Positions 22,172 to 32,876 of a stretch of 64,000 nucleotides of DNA are shown here, in pieces. The notes under the pieces are model-generated. The model saw only the letters and a program-made list of their open reading frames with translations. It had not been told where the DNA came from and did not search any database. Numbering within the stretch: the first letter of the stretch is position 1; each line of letters begins with the position of its first letter. Source of the stretch: Pseudeuparius sepicola (Eukaryota; Arthropoda; Insecta; Coleoptera; Anthribidae); NCBI GenBank assembly GCA_963920635.1, contig OY987303.1, positions 45,197,223-45,261,222 on the forward strand, given 5' to 3'. The position numbers and the translations under genes are program-made.

Positions 22172-24030
22172 CTTAACGCTTGTCGCGCGAATAACTCTAA
22201 AGAACATACATATACTTTGGCAAGTAGATACTTGCTTATCAACCTATCACTGTCCAATAAAATTAATTGATACCTACTTTTTTATAAATATTTCGCGCGA
22301 CAAGCTTTTTCATTTACAAAAACTTGTCACAATTTGGCATTGGATGATCTTAACCAAAACCTATACTTGTTTTATTCGTTTTAATACATGGCTTAAATAA
22401 AAGCTTGTTTTTAAAAGGTTTTATTTTTTTATTTTATTTTGTGTTTTTTTAATACCTATTTATCCCCATGTCAGGAGGGAGGTAACGAAAGCTAGTCCGT
22501 CACCTTGGGGCATCCGTCATATTGGATTTAGTATCAAGTATCAATAGTCCAAGAGTCGGCCGCATGACTCCAACTCTCATAATATTATAGAATAAGATGT
22601 TATATGTAAAATGTAGAGAGTATATTTCTTTACTTGAAGGGAGTAGGTCGCCTCAGATAATATGGGCCCGATCATTGTTATTTAAAGAAGTTGTGGCTAA
22701 TTTTTAATTTATTAACAGGTACAACCCGTCCCACGAAAGTATTTACTACTACTTTTTTTTGTAAATTTCTTAATTGGGTCTTGTACTTTCCTCCAGTACC
22801 GAAAGAAACCTCGAAAATCCGATATTTAACCAAATTTCCCGACTCCCGATTTTCATGTTTTGAGAAACGGGACGGCTGTAGGATTAGCGAAATTCACGGG
22901 AAATCCTGAGGAACCGTCCCTTAGAAATTGCGTGTTTTTTCTCATTTTTTTATTTTTCGGGGGCACCGGAAACATCTGCATCTCACCTGAAGACTTGCGG
23001 GAAACTTTAAAAATTCCGACCCCAGAGCCCCGAGCCGAAATAACTTAGCTGTAGCTCGGCGAAAAAGGGCAATTTCTGACAGTTTTCGGACTTTGATGCG
23101 TCCCACCTGATTTGGTAGTTTTTTCCGCAACTCAAAAACGGGAAATAATTTACCCGAACAAGTTTCGTTAAAAAAAGTAGAAAAGAAAAGTATACACTTT
23201 TCCGCACGCATTTACTTTTCCGCACGCATTTTAGTGCGGAAAAGTGACACTTTCTAAACTAAAATGCGTGCGGAAAAGTGTACTTTTCCGCACGCTTGTA
23301 GAAAAAAAAATTTTCGGGTCATCAAACGGTATACGGCACTGGCTGTATAGCGGGACTTCGCACACAACTCGCGTCCCCGAGGTCCAGACTTGCCCCCGTC
23401 TTTCGCGCCGTATTTAACAGCGGAGGATTTTCGGGGCCCCGAAAATACGCCTATCGGATTTCTAAAGGACCAAGGGACCCTTTTTTTATTGTTGCTCCAT
23501 GGGCCTTCTTTCCTATTTTGTTCTATAATCATATGAGAGTAGATTTGCCTTAAAATTAACCACGACTTCTTTAAATAACAATGATCGGGCCCATATTATT
23601 TGAGGACATTTTATTCTATAATCTTATGAGAGTTGAAATCATGCCGGCTCTCATACTACAAGTATCACGTCACATACTTGTACTCGTCAAACCCTTTCAT
23701 TTGATACTCATGTCACCCCAAGTGGGTTGTGAAGAAATAGGCAATCCGTTATCTTCGGGCGGCCGCCATATTGGATTTAGTATGACCCCACTTACCTTAT
23801 CGTTGTCTACTCGTCCAATCCTTTCATTTGATACCCATGTCGAGGAGGTTGTGAAGAAAGAGGTAATCCTCCATCTTGGGCTGGAGGTCATTTTCAATAA
23901 ATCACAATACTGAGTATATTGGATTGCATTGTCACCAGTACCAAAATTGTGTGCAAAATTTCAGCTCAATTGGTTGGGTGGAAGTGGTTTAAACTTCAGT
24001 TGCAAGATTTCAGTACATACACCCACCCAC
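22172..24030. repeat. Second copy of hAT-internal repeat, split by a foldback
   Basis: 22180-22300 matches 20700-20830 in inverted orientation. 22285-22530 matches 20810-21060 directly, and 23690-24010 resembles 21060-21440. Between them lie inverted arms 22560-22710 and 23545-23640 (sharing atgggcccgatcattgtt) around a roughly 0.84-kb core. The left arm has an extra block of about 50 bp. Confidence 0.65.
23197..23296. repeat. Cluster of direct and inverted cttttccgcacgc motifs
   Basis: Five copies of a 12-14-bp motif lie within 100 bp: three as cttttccgcacgc (23197, 23214, 23283) and two inverted (about 23235 and 23264). The pairs can form competing hairpins. Confidence 0.75.
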
Positions 24031-24371
24031 TAACAGTGCCAATTATATAAACCCTTGTAAAATGGCTCTCTTTTCACATTTATAAATAGCTTCTGAACTG
24101 ATTAAAATATGGAAAAACCACCCATTAACGTCAAATAATTCAGCATTGAGAAAAACGTACTAACAAAGTTTAAGTTGTTTAGATTGCAGTCAGATAAGGT
24201 GTCGTGGTTTGCTGCTCTGCAAAGTTGGTCTAAAGAAATTGAAATTAAAATGAAAGATGGTTGCATTTCCCCATATAGATTACATTGAACTTAAAACACT
24301 TTAAAGTTCATCCATATTTTAAGGGCGATAACTCGTCATCATTTATGACAATCATATTTTCTTATATAAAG

Positions 24372-25137
24372 TTATACCCGCAAAGGTTTCATTTTCGATT
24401 GACATCAAAAGTGCAAAATTGGAAGTTTCAGGTCGATAATTTTCCAAACGCTTGAAACAAACATATTACATACATGTATACACACATTGCAATTGTGACA
24501 ATGAGCAGATTTCAAATATAAAAAAATATACAGAATGTTTCGTTTAAAAAAAACATAAGTTTGGTTTGGTTTGGTACCGCTTTTCTAAATAAACGCTGAA
24601 AAAAGCTTGCTTTGGTTTTACAACTTTTATCTGACCTCAAAAATAGAGAAAATAAGGGGGGAGTATAAAAATATACGTAATGATATGGTACAACAACAAT
24701 ATAGCCCTCAAATTTCGCTCTAAAAAAATAAAAATATAATTTAAACAAATTATACCCGCAAAGGTTTCATTTTCGAAAAAATTGACATCAAAAGTGCAAA
24801 ATTGGAAGTTTCAGGTCCATAATTTTCCAAACGCTTGAAACAAACATATTACATGTATACACACATTGCAATTGTGACAATGAGCAGATTTCAAATATCT
24901 AAAAATATACAGAATGTTCCATTTAAAAAACATAAGTTTGGTTTGGTACCGCTTTTCTGGAACACCCTGTATAAAACTAAATAAACGCTAAAAAAAGCTT
25001 GGTTTTACAACTTTTATCTGACCTCAAAAATAGAGAAAATAAGGGGGGAGTATAAAAAATATACGTAATGATATGGTACAACAACAATATAGCCCTCAAA
25101 TTTCGCTCTAAAAAAATTAAAAATATAATTTAAACAA
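24372..25137. repeat. Tandem duplication of a 0.38-kb unit
   Basis: Unit 1 (24372-24749) and unit 2 (24750-25137) start with ttatacccgcaaaggtttc and are nearly identical. Unit 2 carries an extra piece with aacaccctgtataaaact near 24960. The high identity suggests a fairly recent duplication. Confidence 0.9.
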
Positions 25138-25709
25138 CATTATAATCGCCGATACAATACATTTTCATATTGAAAATGTCCTAAACCAAAGAAAATCCGG
25201 AATCTGGGGTAATAGAAAAGTAAGATTCACTTTGCCTAACTGTAGACAATAGGTACTTGCAGAATTGCCTTTTATAAAGTAGAAAATTGTCGTGTATCTA
25301 ATAATGTTAACATATTGTAACATTGACAATATTTCTACAAAATGTCGCCTGCGGCGCATTTTAGTAAACATGCTCATCTACTTTTTATAATACCACCACC
25401 ACCCATATTTTTTGCTCCCATGTGAATTATTGACACAATTATTGCCCCATCCTTGCAAATGCCGTAATAATTCACCAGTGTGAAGTTAGCAGCCATTTTC
25501 TGGCAAAGCCACAATATCTACTTAGCCGCCAAGTCATTTTCGCGTCAAGTTAGCAGTCATTTTTTATTTCAACACAAAAAGAACCTTTGCTTGAAGTTGG
25601 CAACTAATTTATGGCGGCCAATTTTTATTTGAACGTAACTTGTAGCAAACACCTCGCGTGGTAAAATATTTAATAAAAAATTTCACCGAAAAGGAAAAAG
25701 AGTTGGCGA
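25138..25709. other. Intergenic, nothing recognised
   Basis: Low-complexity AT-rich DNA. Two short direct repeats of caagttagcagtcatttt-like sequence occur at 25480-25560. No gene. Confidence 0.4.
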
Positions 25710-25957
25710 ATACCTCTCGGTACATACTCGTATATACTCTCCTTAGCCCGCGAGAGAGGTAGTTCTCTCTTCGTCAAATACTCTAAAAATATACTCTCCT
25801 TAGCCGACCCATTGACGACCCCAAGCGGCAACCCCTCCGGGGGGCATATTCGTATTGGACGTCGAAGATTTGCCGAGTAGATGCCGGACGCAAGCGTCGT
25901 ATCGGACGTGCGTGATCGCACAGTTTGTGCAATCGGGCGCGTCCGATAATGTGTGCC
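25710..25957. repeat. Cgtatcggacg-type repeat, target of hAT copy 2
   Basis: A GC-richer block with catattcgtattggacgtc and gtatcggacgtgcg. It resumes after the hAT insertion at 27097 and has an inverted relative at 35600-35740, so it is a dispersed repeat. Two copies of atatactctccttagcc lie at 25732 and 25788. Confidence 0.55.
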
Positions 25958-27088
25958 CACGGGCGTAGCCAGAATTTAGTTTGGGGGGGGGGGTTTAGTT
26001 TGAGAAGTAAATAAAACAACAAAAATATACTTACATGAAATTTAATATCTATATATTCATCCGAAAAACTACGACATATTTATAAAGTTCTTAACTTTAA
26101 ATGAAATGGATAAATTAATTTCTTTCCTCTGCGCTAAATCTAAAACCATTAAAGAAGAAATCTTCGGCTTTTTCTTTTAAATATATCCACTACTTCATCT
26201 GCATGAATTTCTGTTCCATAGTGAATGTTCATTAACCATTAAGTCTGTTTTCACTTGTAGTGTTTCGTAAATAGTTTTTCAGTCTCCTTAGGCTCGAGAA
26301 AGACCTTTCTGGGGTAGCAGTGGATACAGGAATGGTAGCCAAGATTTGTAGTAATGTGTAAATATTAGGATAAAGGTTTTTATCGCACATATCTAGGCAT
26401 TCCAAACTAGATTTCGGGGTAGGCAGTCTTCTTATCAGCATGCAAGGTAGCTGAAGCTTTGATAGCTAAATCCAAATTTGTTTCTTTATTAGAAACGCCT
26501 TGACCTTGACTACACCACTTTTTCCAGTAGTCCATACCTTTAGGTTTATCACCCTTCCTTTTTTTCCCCTCCATTTTTCGACAGTAATAATGAATCACGT
26601 ATCTATCCTTAACAAGGTCATCGAATACCAGTGCACTAAAATTACTCACTTACACGGTACACTTAATTCTTTTCACTATTCGTTCACCACTTTTCACTTT
26701 TATTCGCTTCGAGTTCGCATGGAACAATACTGCCGTAAGCGCGGTCACGCGCCGCGGCGCCGCTTATATAGCAGCCCAGTAGCCGTCCAGAAACTTCCAC
26801 AAACTTCCACAAAGTTCCGCTCATTTCGACCTAGGGGCGTGGCGAATAATCGAGAAACAACGTAAAGTGTCCCTACAATACAAAATAGTTCGGCTGCAAT
26901 TGCGTCTGCCTCTCGTCAAAAGATGGCGCTAGACGCTACTATTACTACATAATATATTCAAACGTAATAATAATTTAACTCTTCACTCCTCGTATTTTTT
27001 CGGTATAATATTAGGTAATATTTTGCTTATTTCGGGGGGGGGGGGGTTTGAACCCCCGAACCCCCCCCCCCCCTTGGCTACGCCCGTG
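25958..27088 (-). mobile_element. hAT-derived non-autonomous element, copy 2
   Basis: The ends are cacgggcgtagcca and its complement. The flank gtgtgccc occurs at 25951-25958 and again at 27089-27096, sharing one base with the element, so the duplication is 7 bp or 8 bp with one base lost. It lies in the cgtatcggacg repeat. It carries the same internal deletion and promoter as copies 1 and 3 and the same 7-bp deletion as copy 1. Confidence 0.9.
26232..26649 (-). pseudogene. hAT transposase remnant in copy 2
   Basis: Minus-strand frames 26649-26407 (N-terminal piece) and 26441-26232 (C-terminal dimerisation piece with PERSFSSLRRLKNYLR). The catalytic middle is deleted and the frames do not join. 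Differences from copy 1 are a handful of substitutions. Confidence 0.8.
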
Positions 27089-27096
27089 GTGTGCCC

Positions 27097-27560
27097 AGTA
27101 ACTACTCCCACTCTCCGAGTATCGTCCGAGTTGTGTATAAAACAATGGCATATCCACAAAATTATGATTATTATCATATCAGTGATAGTTTTCACAGGAC
27201 GGTAAGAACAACCTTCAAATCCAAACATCAATAAATTGTTTTAAATACTTAGTACCTACCTCTTAGTCATGGTACAACAAAAGAGAGATATGATATATAG
27301 CCTTCCCTTCTGCGCAATTACGTCACGCGGTAAGTTCCCGCCCACTTATGACATGCAAAGTATTACAATCCACTGATTGAGTTTACAAAGGGACAAATGG
27401 ACCACAGAGTAATTAACAGTAATTTTACAACGCAAACTTCCGCAAATTGGCTGAAAATGCAGAAAACACACTACAATGACACTCAGACGTTTCTGACGTT
27501 TCGGTTGTTTATAACCAGATGATACAACTTGTACCATTGTTTATAACCGCGTGACGCGCC
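27097..27560. other. Repeat remnant and left arm of a foldback
   Basis: 27097-27145 continues the repeat hit by hAT copy 2. At 27265-27345, acaacaaaagagagatatgatat and the following ctgcgcaat and cgtcacgcgg pieces recur inverted at about 34414-34475 on the far side of the retroelement. The retroelement therefore landed inside a palindromic repeat. Confidence 0.5.
27557..27560. repeat. Target-site duplication CGCC, left
   Basis: The four bases cgcc next to the left LTR are repeated at 34414-34417 next to the right LTR. Confidence 0.85.
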
Positions 27561-27763
27561 AGTTATGTTCCGGGGTCGAAAATCTTCGTTTTTAAAAAGG
27601 TTTATTGAACGTAGGGTATAAACTATTACTATTACTGATCGATTAATTGCGGTCGCGATATTTATATAAATTGGAAATGCGGTGTACGAAAAATAAAAAG
27701 CTGATTCTGCTGATTCGGGGTTTTCGTCCAGGTCGGTGTGCTGTGGGGTCGATGAACATAACT
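27561..27763 (-). repeat. 3' LTR
   Basis: 203 bp with short inverted ends agttatgtt and aacataact. It is identical to the other LTR except at 27708. In element sense it holds tttatataaa (27661-27670) and aataaa (27606-27601), where RNA 3' end formation is expected. Confidence 0.95.
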
Positions 27764-27774
27764 CTTCCCCCCTT
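27764..27774 (-). promoter_or_regulatory. Polypurine tract
   Basis: In element sense aaggggggaag lies directly upstream of the 3' LTR, the position for plus-strand DNA priming. It overlaps the end of env. Confidence 0.85.
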
Positions 27775-29245
27775 AGGATGGAAGTTCGTCCTCGGGCTTC
27801 TTGTTGAGTTGTTGAAGTTCTTGGAGTTCTGAGAGTGATATTCTTGGTTTGAAAAAGAGTGTTTGGAGTCTTTTTCGTTTTCTTAGGATGAAGTAGATGA
27901 TGACACACATTAGAGTGATGATAAGAAGTGTGGCTGACCAGGTTGTTGTGGAGATGACGACTGGATCTAGGTGTATGGGTTGGATAGCCGACAATTGCGG
28001 TGTTTCTTGAAGAGACTGTAAATGATTTAGTTGTAGACGATACTTGGGATTAATTTTGACAGGAACGATGGCTGGGATTTCGGCTTCTTCTTGCGTGGCG
28101 GTATACCATTGATTTTCAATTTGAATTGGACAGGGTGATTGGATGATTGCTGGTTGCTTTATGATTTTTTCTGTTTTTGAACATTTTTCGGTGATACGGA
28201 GTGGGTGATTTGTGCTGGCAATGAGGCTTTTCTTAGTTTGATGTATGATCGGTTGCAGGAGAATGGCAGTGGTGCAGTTTTCTAATGTGGGCAGTTGACA
28301 TCTGGTTGTTGACATAGTTTGACAGGTGATTTTTCTTTCTGTAGGTGTGCATGTGGAATACCAACGATTATTCCCATAGTAAACAGCAGGGGGTACCAAA
28401 ACGATATCTTCTTTGTTATGGATTGGGTAAACTTGGTAGAGTGGGAATACAAGTTCATCAAGGATAGGAATTTTTAGGATAATGAGTATCTGACTTTCTG
28501 TAGAGATTATTGTACTTTGAGCAGTTTCGATTAGTTCAAAAGGGTGCATGTTATCGGATAAGAGAGAGGCTTTATTATCGATTGATTTGAGTTGATTTTC
28601 TAGTTTAATAATTTCAGAGAGAGAAAAGAGTTCAATGTTCGACTGTTGCAATGCAGCTAAATTAATAGTTCGAAGTAATTTTTGAAGGAATTGATTTAAA
28701 CGATCGAGATTAAGTATTTCGCTATGAAGTGAGAGATATTTGTCAAATTCGTCGCTGAGGAGATTAATATCTTGTGCAATTTTAACTGTGTTATTATTAA
28801 TAGTTTCAACTAACATGTTATATCGTTTTATTGTTTGTGAGGCATAAGTTGTAGAGTTATTGAGGGTGCCAATAATTTGAGATTGCTTGTTTTCGATAGC
28901 TTGAATATGTTTTTCCAAAAATATACGATCATTCTCGTCGAGATTATCTGTGATTGATTTAATGAAAGTACCTATATAGTTCATAATTCCACGTTTCTGT
29001 CTAGGGCGAATTAGTTTATGAAAATTGTCAAGAGTTTCATGATAAAGCAGTTGATATTGATTAAACATTTTGTAATAAGACGAAGTCGTTGAAGTATTAA
29101 AAAGAACTAAATTAACGGGGTAAAGTTTAAGGGTATTATCTATAGTGCTTAAGTTGAAAGTAAGTATGTGACGGTGAAAGTGGTCAAATAATTGTGCTTG
29201 GCCTACCAATTCTTGATAGTATCCATTATTAGGGATCGGGTGCAC
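27773..29245 (-). CDS. env: Envelope fusion glycoprotein of errantivirus-like element
   Basis: The open frame is 490 codons from a non-ATG codon at 29245, close to the usual size of insect errantiviral Env. Family knowledge: these are type I membrane fusion proteins related to baculovirus F proteins. Visible features are a furin-type site RQKR at residues 82-85, a following hydrophobic stretch fitting a fusion peptide, several Asn-rich glycosylation candidates, heptad-like helical segments around 90-220, a Cys-rich region about 290-380, a membrane segment near 437-454 and a basic cytoplasmic tail. No signal peptide lies in the frame itself. Splicing from a donor upstream of gag to an acceptor near 29283 would supply one. 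No stop or frameshift interrupts the frame. Confidence 0.9.
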   Translation of the reverse strand: MHPIPNNGYYQELVGQAQLFDHFHRHILTFNLSTIDNTLKLYPVNLVLFNTSTTSSYYKMFNQYQLLYHETLDNFHKLIRPRQKRGIMNYIGTFIKSITDNLDENDRIFLEKHIQAIENKQSQIIGTLNNSTTYASQTIKRYNMLVETINNNTVKIAQDINLLSDEFDKYLSLHSEILNLDRLNQFLQKLLRTINLAALQQSNIELFSLSEIIKLENQLKSIDNKASLLSDNMHPFELIETAQSTIISTESQILIILKIPILDELVFPLYQVYPIHNKEDIVLVPPAVYYGNNRWYSTCTPTERKITCQTMSTTRCQLPTLENCTTAILLQPIIHQTKKSLIASTNHPLRITEKCSKTEKIIKQPAIIQSPCPIQIENQWYTATQEEAEIPAIVPVKINPKYRLQLNHLQSLQETPQLSAIQPIHLDPVVISTTTWSATLLIITLMCVIIYFILRKRKRLQTLFFKPRISLSELQELQQLNKKPEDELPS

Positions 29246-32200
29246 TTGAAGGGCCAGGCAGTTGGTTATTAGGAGGGTGTTTCTGTAACAAGGGAGGTTT
29301 GCGTAAGCGTTTGATTTTTCTAGGATGAGAGTTAGTGGGTTTATTCTTAGTAGTTAAGACTTTAATTTTTGTATTGTCAGTAGAGGTAACAGTAGCGGGT
29401 ATATAGGGTGCGTCGAGTTTGTTACGAGTGTTTTTGGAAAGGTACACGGTTTGTCCTTGTTCTGGAGTAGGAGTGGGATCTGGTAGATTTTTGTTGCGGT
29501 TTTCTAAAATGCGGGTTTCTTTTTCGTGAAGTTTAGTGTAAAGGGAATCAATAAAAGGGCGGAGTTCATCTTTATGTCGTTGATTATATTTTTCATAAAT
29601 AGGTAAGTCGTCGTCGAATTGTATTTCTTCGATATAGGGGCCGTAGAGGATTGAGAAAGGGGAGTAGCCAGTAGCTGAGTGGATGGATTGGTTATAAATA
29701 AGGACACAGTGGGTGATTAGGTCTTGGAAATATTCTCTAGGTCGTTCATCTTGCATAACGCGTAGTTTTTCTGTAAATGTGGAATGGAATCGTTCGATAG
29801 GACTGTTAGAGTTAGGATTATTAACTGTGGTAAAATGGAGTTCTATTTTGTGGAGTTTACAAAATTCTTTAAAGAGATTATTGGAAAATTCAGTTCCTTC
29901 GTCACAGACAATTTTGCGCGGATAATTGTGATGAGAAAAGTAATGACGTAATTTGCTGAGAATGGATATATTCATTTTGTCTTGTATATTGTAAACTTGA
30001 GCGTATTTGGAAAATGAATCTATGATTGTTAGAAAACTTTGACGATTACAGCAAAAGGTGTCTATGTGGATAATATCAAAAGGTTTTTGTCCTAATAGGG
30101 GGCCTTTGAAGGGAAGTTTATAAGGGTGTCTTTCATATTTATTTCGGAGGCATATATCGCATTTATTAATATAATCGGAAATCGTAGTGCGCATATTTGG
30201 CCAATAATAATGGAGTTTTAAGTGATTGAGAGTTTCGAGTATGCCATTATGATTTTGCTTGTGGTAATCTTGAACACATTGAAGTTGTTTATCGGGATTC
30301 TCTATGTCTTGAGTTTGTTTAGAGCAGAAAGAGATACGAACGGTTTCATTAAAAGTATTGCGGACATATTCAGATATAAATTTTTGGATATCCGTTTGTT
30401 CTGTGAGGATATGGTAGCGTTGATTAGGAGATATTATAGAATGGAGAGTGTTTTTAATGTCAGTTTTCCAATCTTTTTCAGTAAGAGTTACGTAATATTG
30501 GTGTTTACTTTTGAATTTAAGGATGTATTGAACGTCATGTTTGTTTCCGAATTTTAAGATAATTTGATTAGGAAAATAATTAATGGGTTCTTCGGAAAAT
30601 GGAATAGTTGCAATAGGGTTTTCGTGTGTGGAGTGTTGTGTGGATAGTCCAGTTTGTTTTTCATAAGTTTCGTTAATAAAGTCGTCAATATTAAAGTCAT
30701 CGTCATGTGAGGGAGGATTTACACAGATCGAGTCTAATTCATGCATATTGAGTTCGATACGGGAAAGAGCGTCGGCTACAAAATTTTCTTTACCTTTGCG
30801 ATATACAATTTCAAAATTATATTCTTCTAATTTGAGTTTCCACCGGGCGAGACGAGAATGGGGTTCCTTAATTTTATAGAGCCAGACTAAGGGGTTGTGA
30901 TCGGTTTCTATGGTGAATTTTACACCAAAAAGATAGGGCCGGAAATGTTTACAGGATTCTATGATTGCAAGGAGTTCTTTCTCGATTGTGGAGTAGTTTC
31001 GTTCTGCGGTAATAAGGGTGCGGGAGTAGTAAGCGATTGGTTTTCCTTTTTGGGATAGGACAGAGCCAATAGCAACGTTAGAGGCGTCAGTAGTTAGTGT
31101 AAAAGGTAGAGAAAAGTCAGGGTATTGGAGAATTGGGGAGTTACTTAGAGCGGATTTACATTTTTCAAAACAATCTATATATTGAGGGTGGTCAATTTCA
31201 ATTTTGGTGTCTTTTCGTAAACAACGTGTCATGGGTGTTGTCATTTTTGAGAAATTAGGAATGAAGCGGCGATAATAGCCTATTAGTCCCAAGAAACTTT
31301 TAATTTCCTTAGTAGTTTTAGGAATGGGGAAGTTTTGGATTGCGGATATTTTGTTTGGATTGGGTTTAATGCCTTCGGGAGTAATCACGTGGCCAAGGAA
31401 AGCTACTTCTTTGTTTAGGAATTCAGATTTGTCGAGTTGAATTTTTAGGTTTACTTCACGGAATTTTTGAAAAATGGATTTTATATGTATAAGATGTTCT
31501 TGTAAAGATTTGGAAAATATAATGACGTCATCCATATAGACAAAACATGATTTGTAAAGGTATTCTCTTAGAATTTCATCCATCATGCGTTGGAAGGTCG
31601 CTGGGGCGTTTTTTAGACCAAACGGCATTCTTGTATATTCGAAGTGGCCATTGGGAACTGTGAAGGCGGTTTTTTCAACGGAGTTGGGGTGTACTTCAAT
31701 TTGGTGAAAACCTTGGGCTAAGTCGAGGGTTGTGAAGTATGTGCATTTGCCTAAATTGTCAAGTATTTCGTCGATGCGGGGAAGGGGATATTTGTCTTCA
31801 ACCGTATTATCGTTTAGTTTGCGATAGTCTATAACCATGCGAAACTTGCGTTTACCGGATGCATCCATTTTCTTTGGAACGATCCAAACGGGCGAAGAAT
31901 AAGGGGAAATTGAAGGTCGGATTATATTTTGTTCTAAGAGTTTATCAATTTGGGAAGAAATTTCGCTTTGCATGACTTTAGGATGTCGGAAAGAACGGGA
32001 AAAAATAGGAGTTTCGTCTTTTGTGCGGATTTCGTGTTTGACAGAACTAGTAAATGACAGATCAGATGATTCATTGTAAAAAATATCTTTAAATTTATGA
32101 CATAGATCAAGAATTTTTTGCTTTTCTTCGGAATTCAGATGTTTTGTTCGAATAGAGTTGGGATCAAATGAGTTATTGGAGAAGGGAGGTGATAATTCTT

Positions 32201-32876
32201 CAAAATCGGATAGTGGATAAACAGATATTGGTTCAGGGAAGTCAATATTTAAATTTTCTGGTTGTGGTATTTCTACAAACCCATCATTGGCATGGTGTAT
32301 TGAAATTGGGAGTACAGTTTGGTTATCAAGGGTAATTTCTGGGAGTACAACTTCACCATTATTGATATTTACTGGGATACGGAGTCGATTATTCGAACGA
32401 TATATAACTTCAAATGGAACGGAAACGCCTAATTTACGAATAGAAAATATATGAGTTTCATAATCTATATTTGCACCTAATTGGTCGAGTTCACCAGTAC
32501 CTAAAAGAATATCGAAATCGTTGTGCCAGTCGGCAATTCTAACTATAAACGGTTGATCAATGCCAATTTCGTTAAAAACGGGAAAATAAAGGTTTTCGGA
32601 GTAGGTTTTAGGAGTTTTCATAGAAATAAGAGTAAAGGGTTCAAAAAATTGATATTTTGGATCGAAATTTTGTGCAGCTTCGGGAGTTATTACAGTATCG
32701 GATCCACCAGAATCTATTAATACTTTAAGATTAGAATAAGGGAGATAGAAAAATGGAAGTTTGGTGGCTTTTGAAATATTATTTAATTCGATAATTCGGG
32801 ATTGGGAGGAGATTCCGAGGCTTGTTCTCGAAAATTTTCGGAAAAGTATTCTTCGGTTTCTAAATTGGAATCGCAT
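29229..32876 (-). CDS. pol: Pol polyprotein: protease, reverse transcriptase, RNase H, integrase
   Basis: 1215 open codons, including the overlap with gag. Approximate domains: aspartic protease with active-site DSG at 55-57; reverse transcriptase about 290-520 with YMDD at 447-450; RNase H about 590-705 with acidic residues at TDAS (597) and TDHN (659); integrase about 860-1100 with an HHCC zinc finger (H-N-H then CDIC, about 872-909) and catalytic D939, D992 and E1028 (spacing D-52-D-35-E). The product copies the RNA to DNA and inserts it. It overlaps the end of gag by 94 nt in the -1 frame and overlaps env by 17 nt. All key residues are present, so it looks functional. Confidence 0.95.
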   Translation of the reverse strand: MRFQFRNRRILFRKFSRTSLGISSQSRIIELNNISKATKLPFFYLPYSNLKVLIDSGGSDTVITPEAAQNFDPKYQFFEPFTLISMKTPKTYSENLYFPVFNEIGIDQPFIVRIADWHNDFDILLGTGELDQLGANIDYETHIFSIRKLGVSVPFEVIYRSNNRLRIPVNINNGEVVLPEITLDNQTVLPISIHHANDGFVEIPQPENLNIDFPEPISVYPLSDFEELSPPFSNNSFDPNSIRTKHLNSEEKQKILDLCHKFKDIFYNESSDLSFTSSVKHEIRTKDETPIFSRSFRHPKVMQSEISSQIDKLLEQNIIRPSISPYSSPVWIVPKKMDASGKRKFRMVIDYRKLNDNTVEDKYPLPRIDEILDNLGKCTYFTTLDLAQGFHQIEVHPNSVEKTAFTVPNGHFEYTRMPFGLKNAPATFQRMMDEILREYLYKSCFVYMDDVIIFSKSLQEHLIHIKSIFQKFREVNLKIQLDKSEFLNKEVAFLGHVITPEGIKPNPNKISAIQNFPIPKTTKEIKSFLGLIGYYRRFIPNFSKMTTPMTRCLRKDTKIEIDHPQYIDCFEKCKSALSNSPILQYPDFSLPFTLTTDASNVAIGSVLSQKGKPIAYYSRTLITAERNYSTIEKELLAIIESCKHFRPYLFGVKFTIETDHNPLVWLYKIKEPHSRLARWKLKLEEYNFEIVYRKGKENFVADALSRIELNMHELDSICVNPPSHDDDFNIDDFINETYEKQTGLSTQHSTHENPIATIPFSEEPINYFPNQIILKFGNKHDVQYILKFKSKHQYYVTLTEKDWKTDIKNTLHSIISPNQRYHILTEQTDIQKFISEYVRNTFNETVRISFCSKQTQDIENPDKQLQCVQDYHKQNHNGILETLNHLKLHYYWPNMRTTISDYINKCDICLRNKYERHPYKLPFKGPLLGQKPFDIIHIDTFCCNRQSFLTIIDSFSKYAQVYNIQDKMNISILSKLRHYFSHHNYPRKIVCDEGTEFSNNLFKEFCKLHKIELHFTTVNNPNSNSPIERFHSTFTEKLRVMQDERPREYFQDLITHCVLIYNQSIHSATGYSPFSILYGPYIEEIQFDDDLPIYEKYNQRHKDELRPFIDSLYTKLHEKETRILENRNKNLPDPTPTPEQGQTVYLSKNTRNKLDAPYIPATVTSTDNTKIKVLTTKNKPTNSHPRKIKRLRKPPLLQKHPPNNQLPGPSSAPDP
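29283..29291 (-). promoter_or_regulatory. Putative splice acceptor for env RNA
   Basis: In element sense ttgttacag lies about 40 nt upstream of the env frame's first listed codon. Sequence after it is open in the env frame. It pairs logically with the donor at 34053-34058. Confidence 0.6.

Noticed and set aside
25670..25960. 96-codon minus-strand ORF
   Set aside because: It lies in a dispersed repeat and has no domain. Its openness follows GC content.
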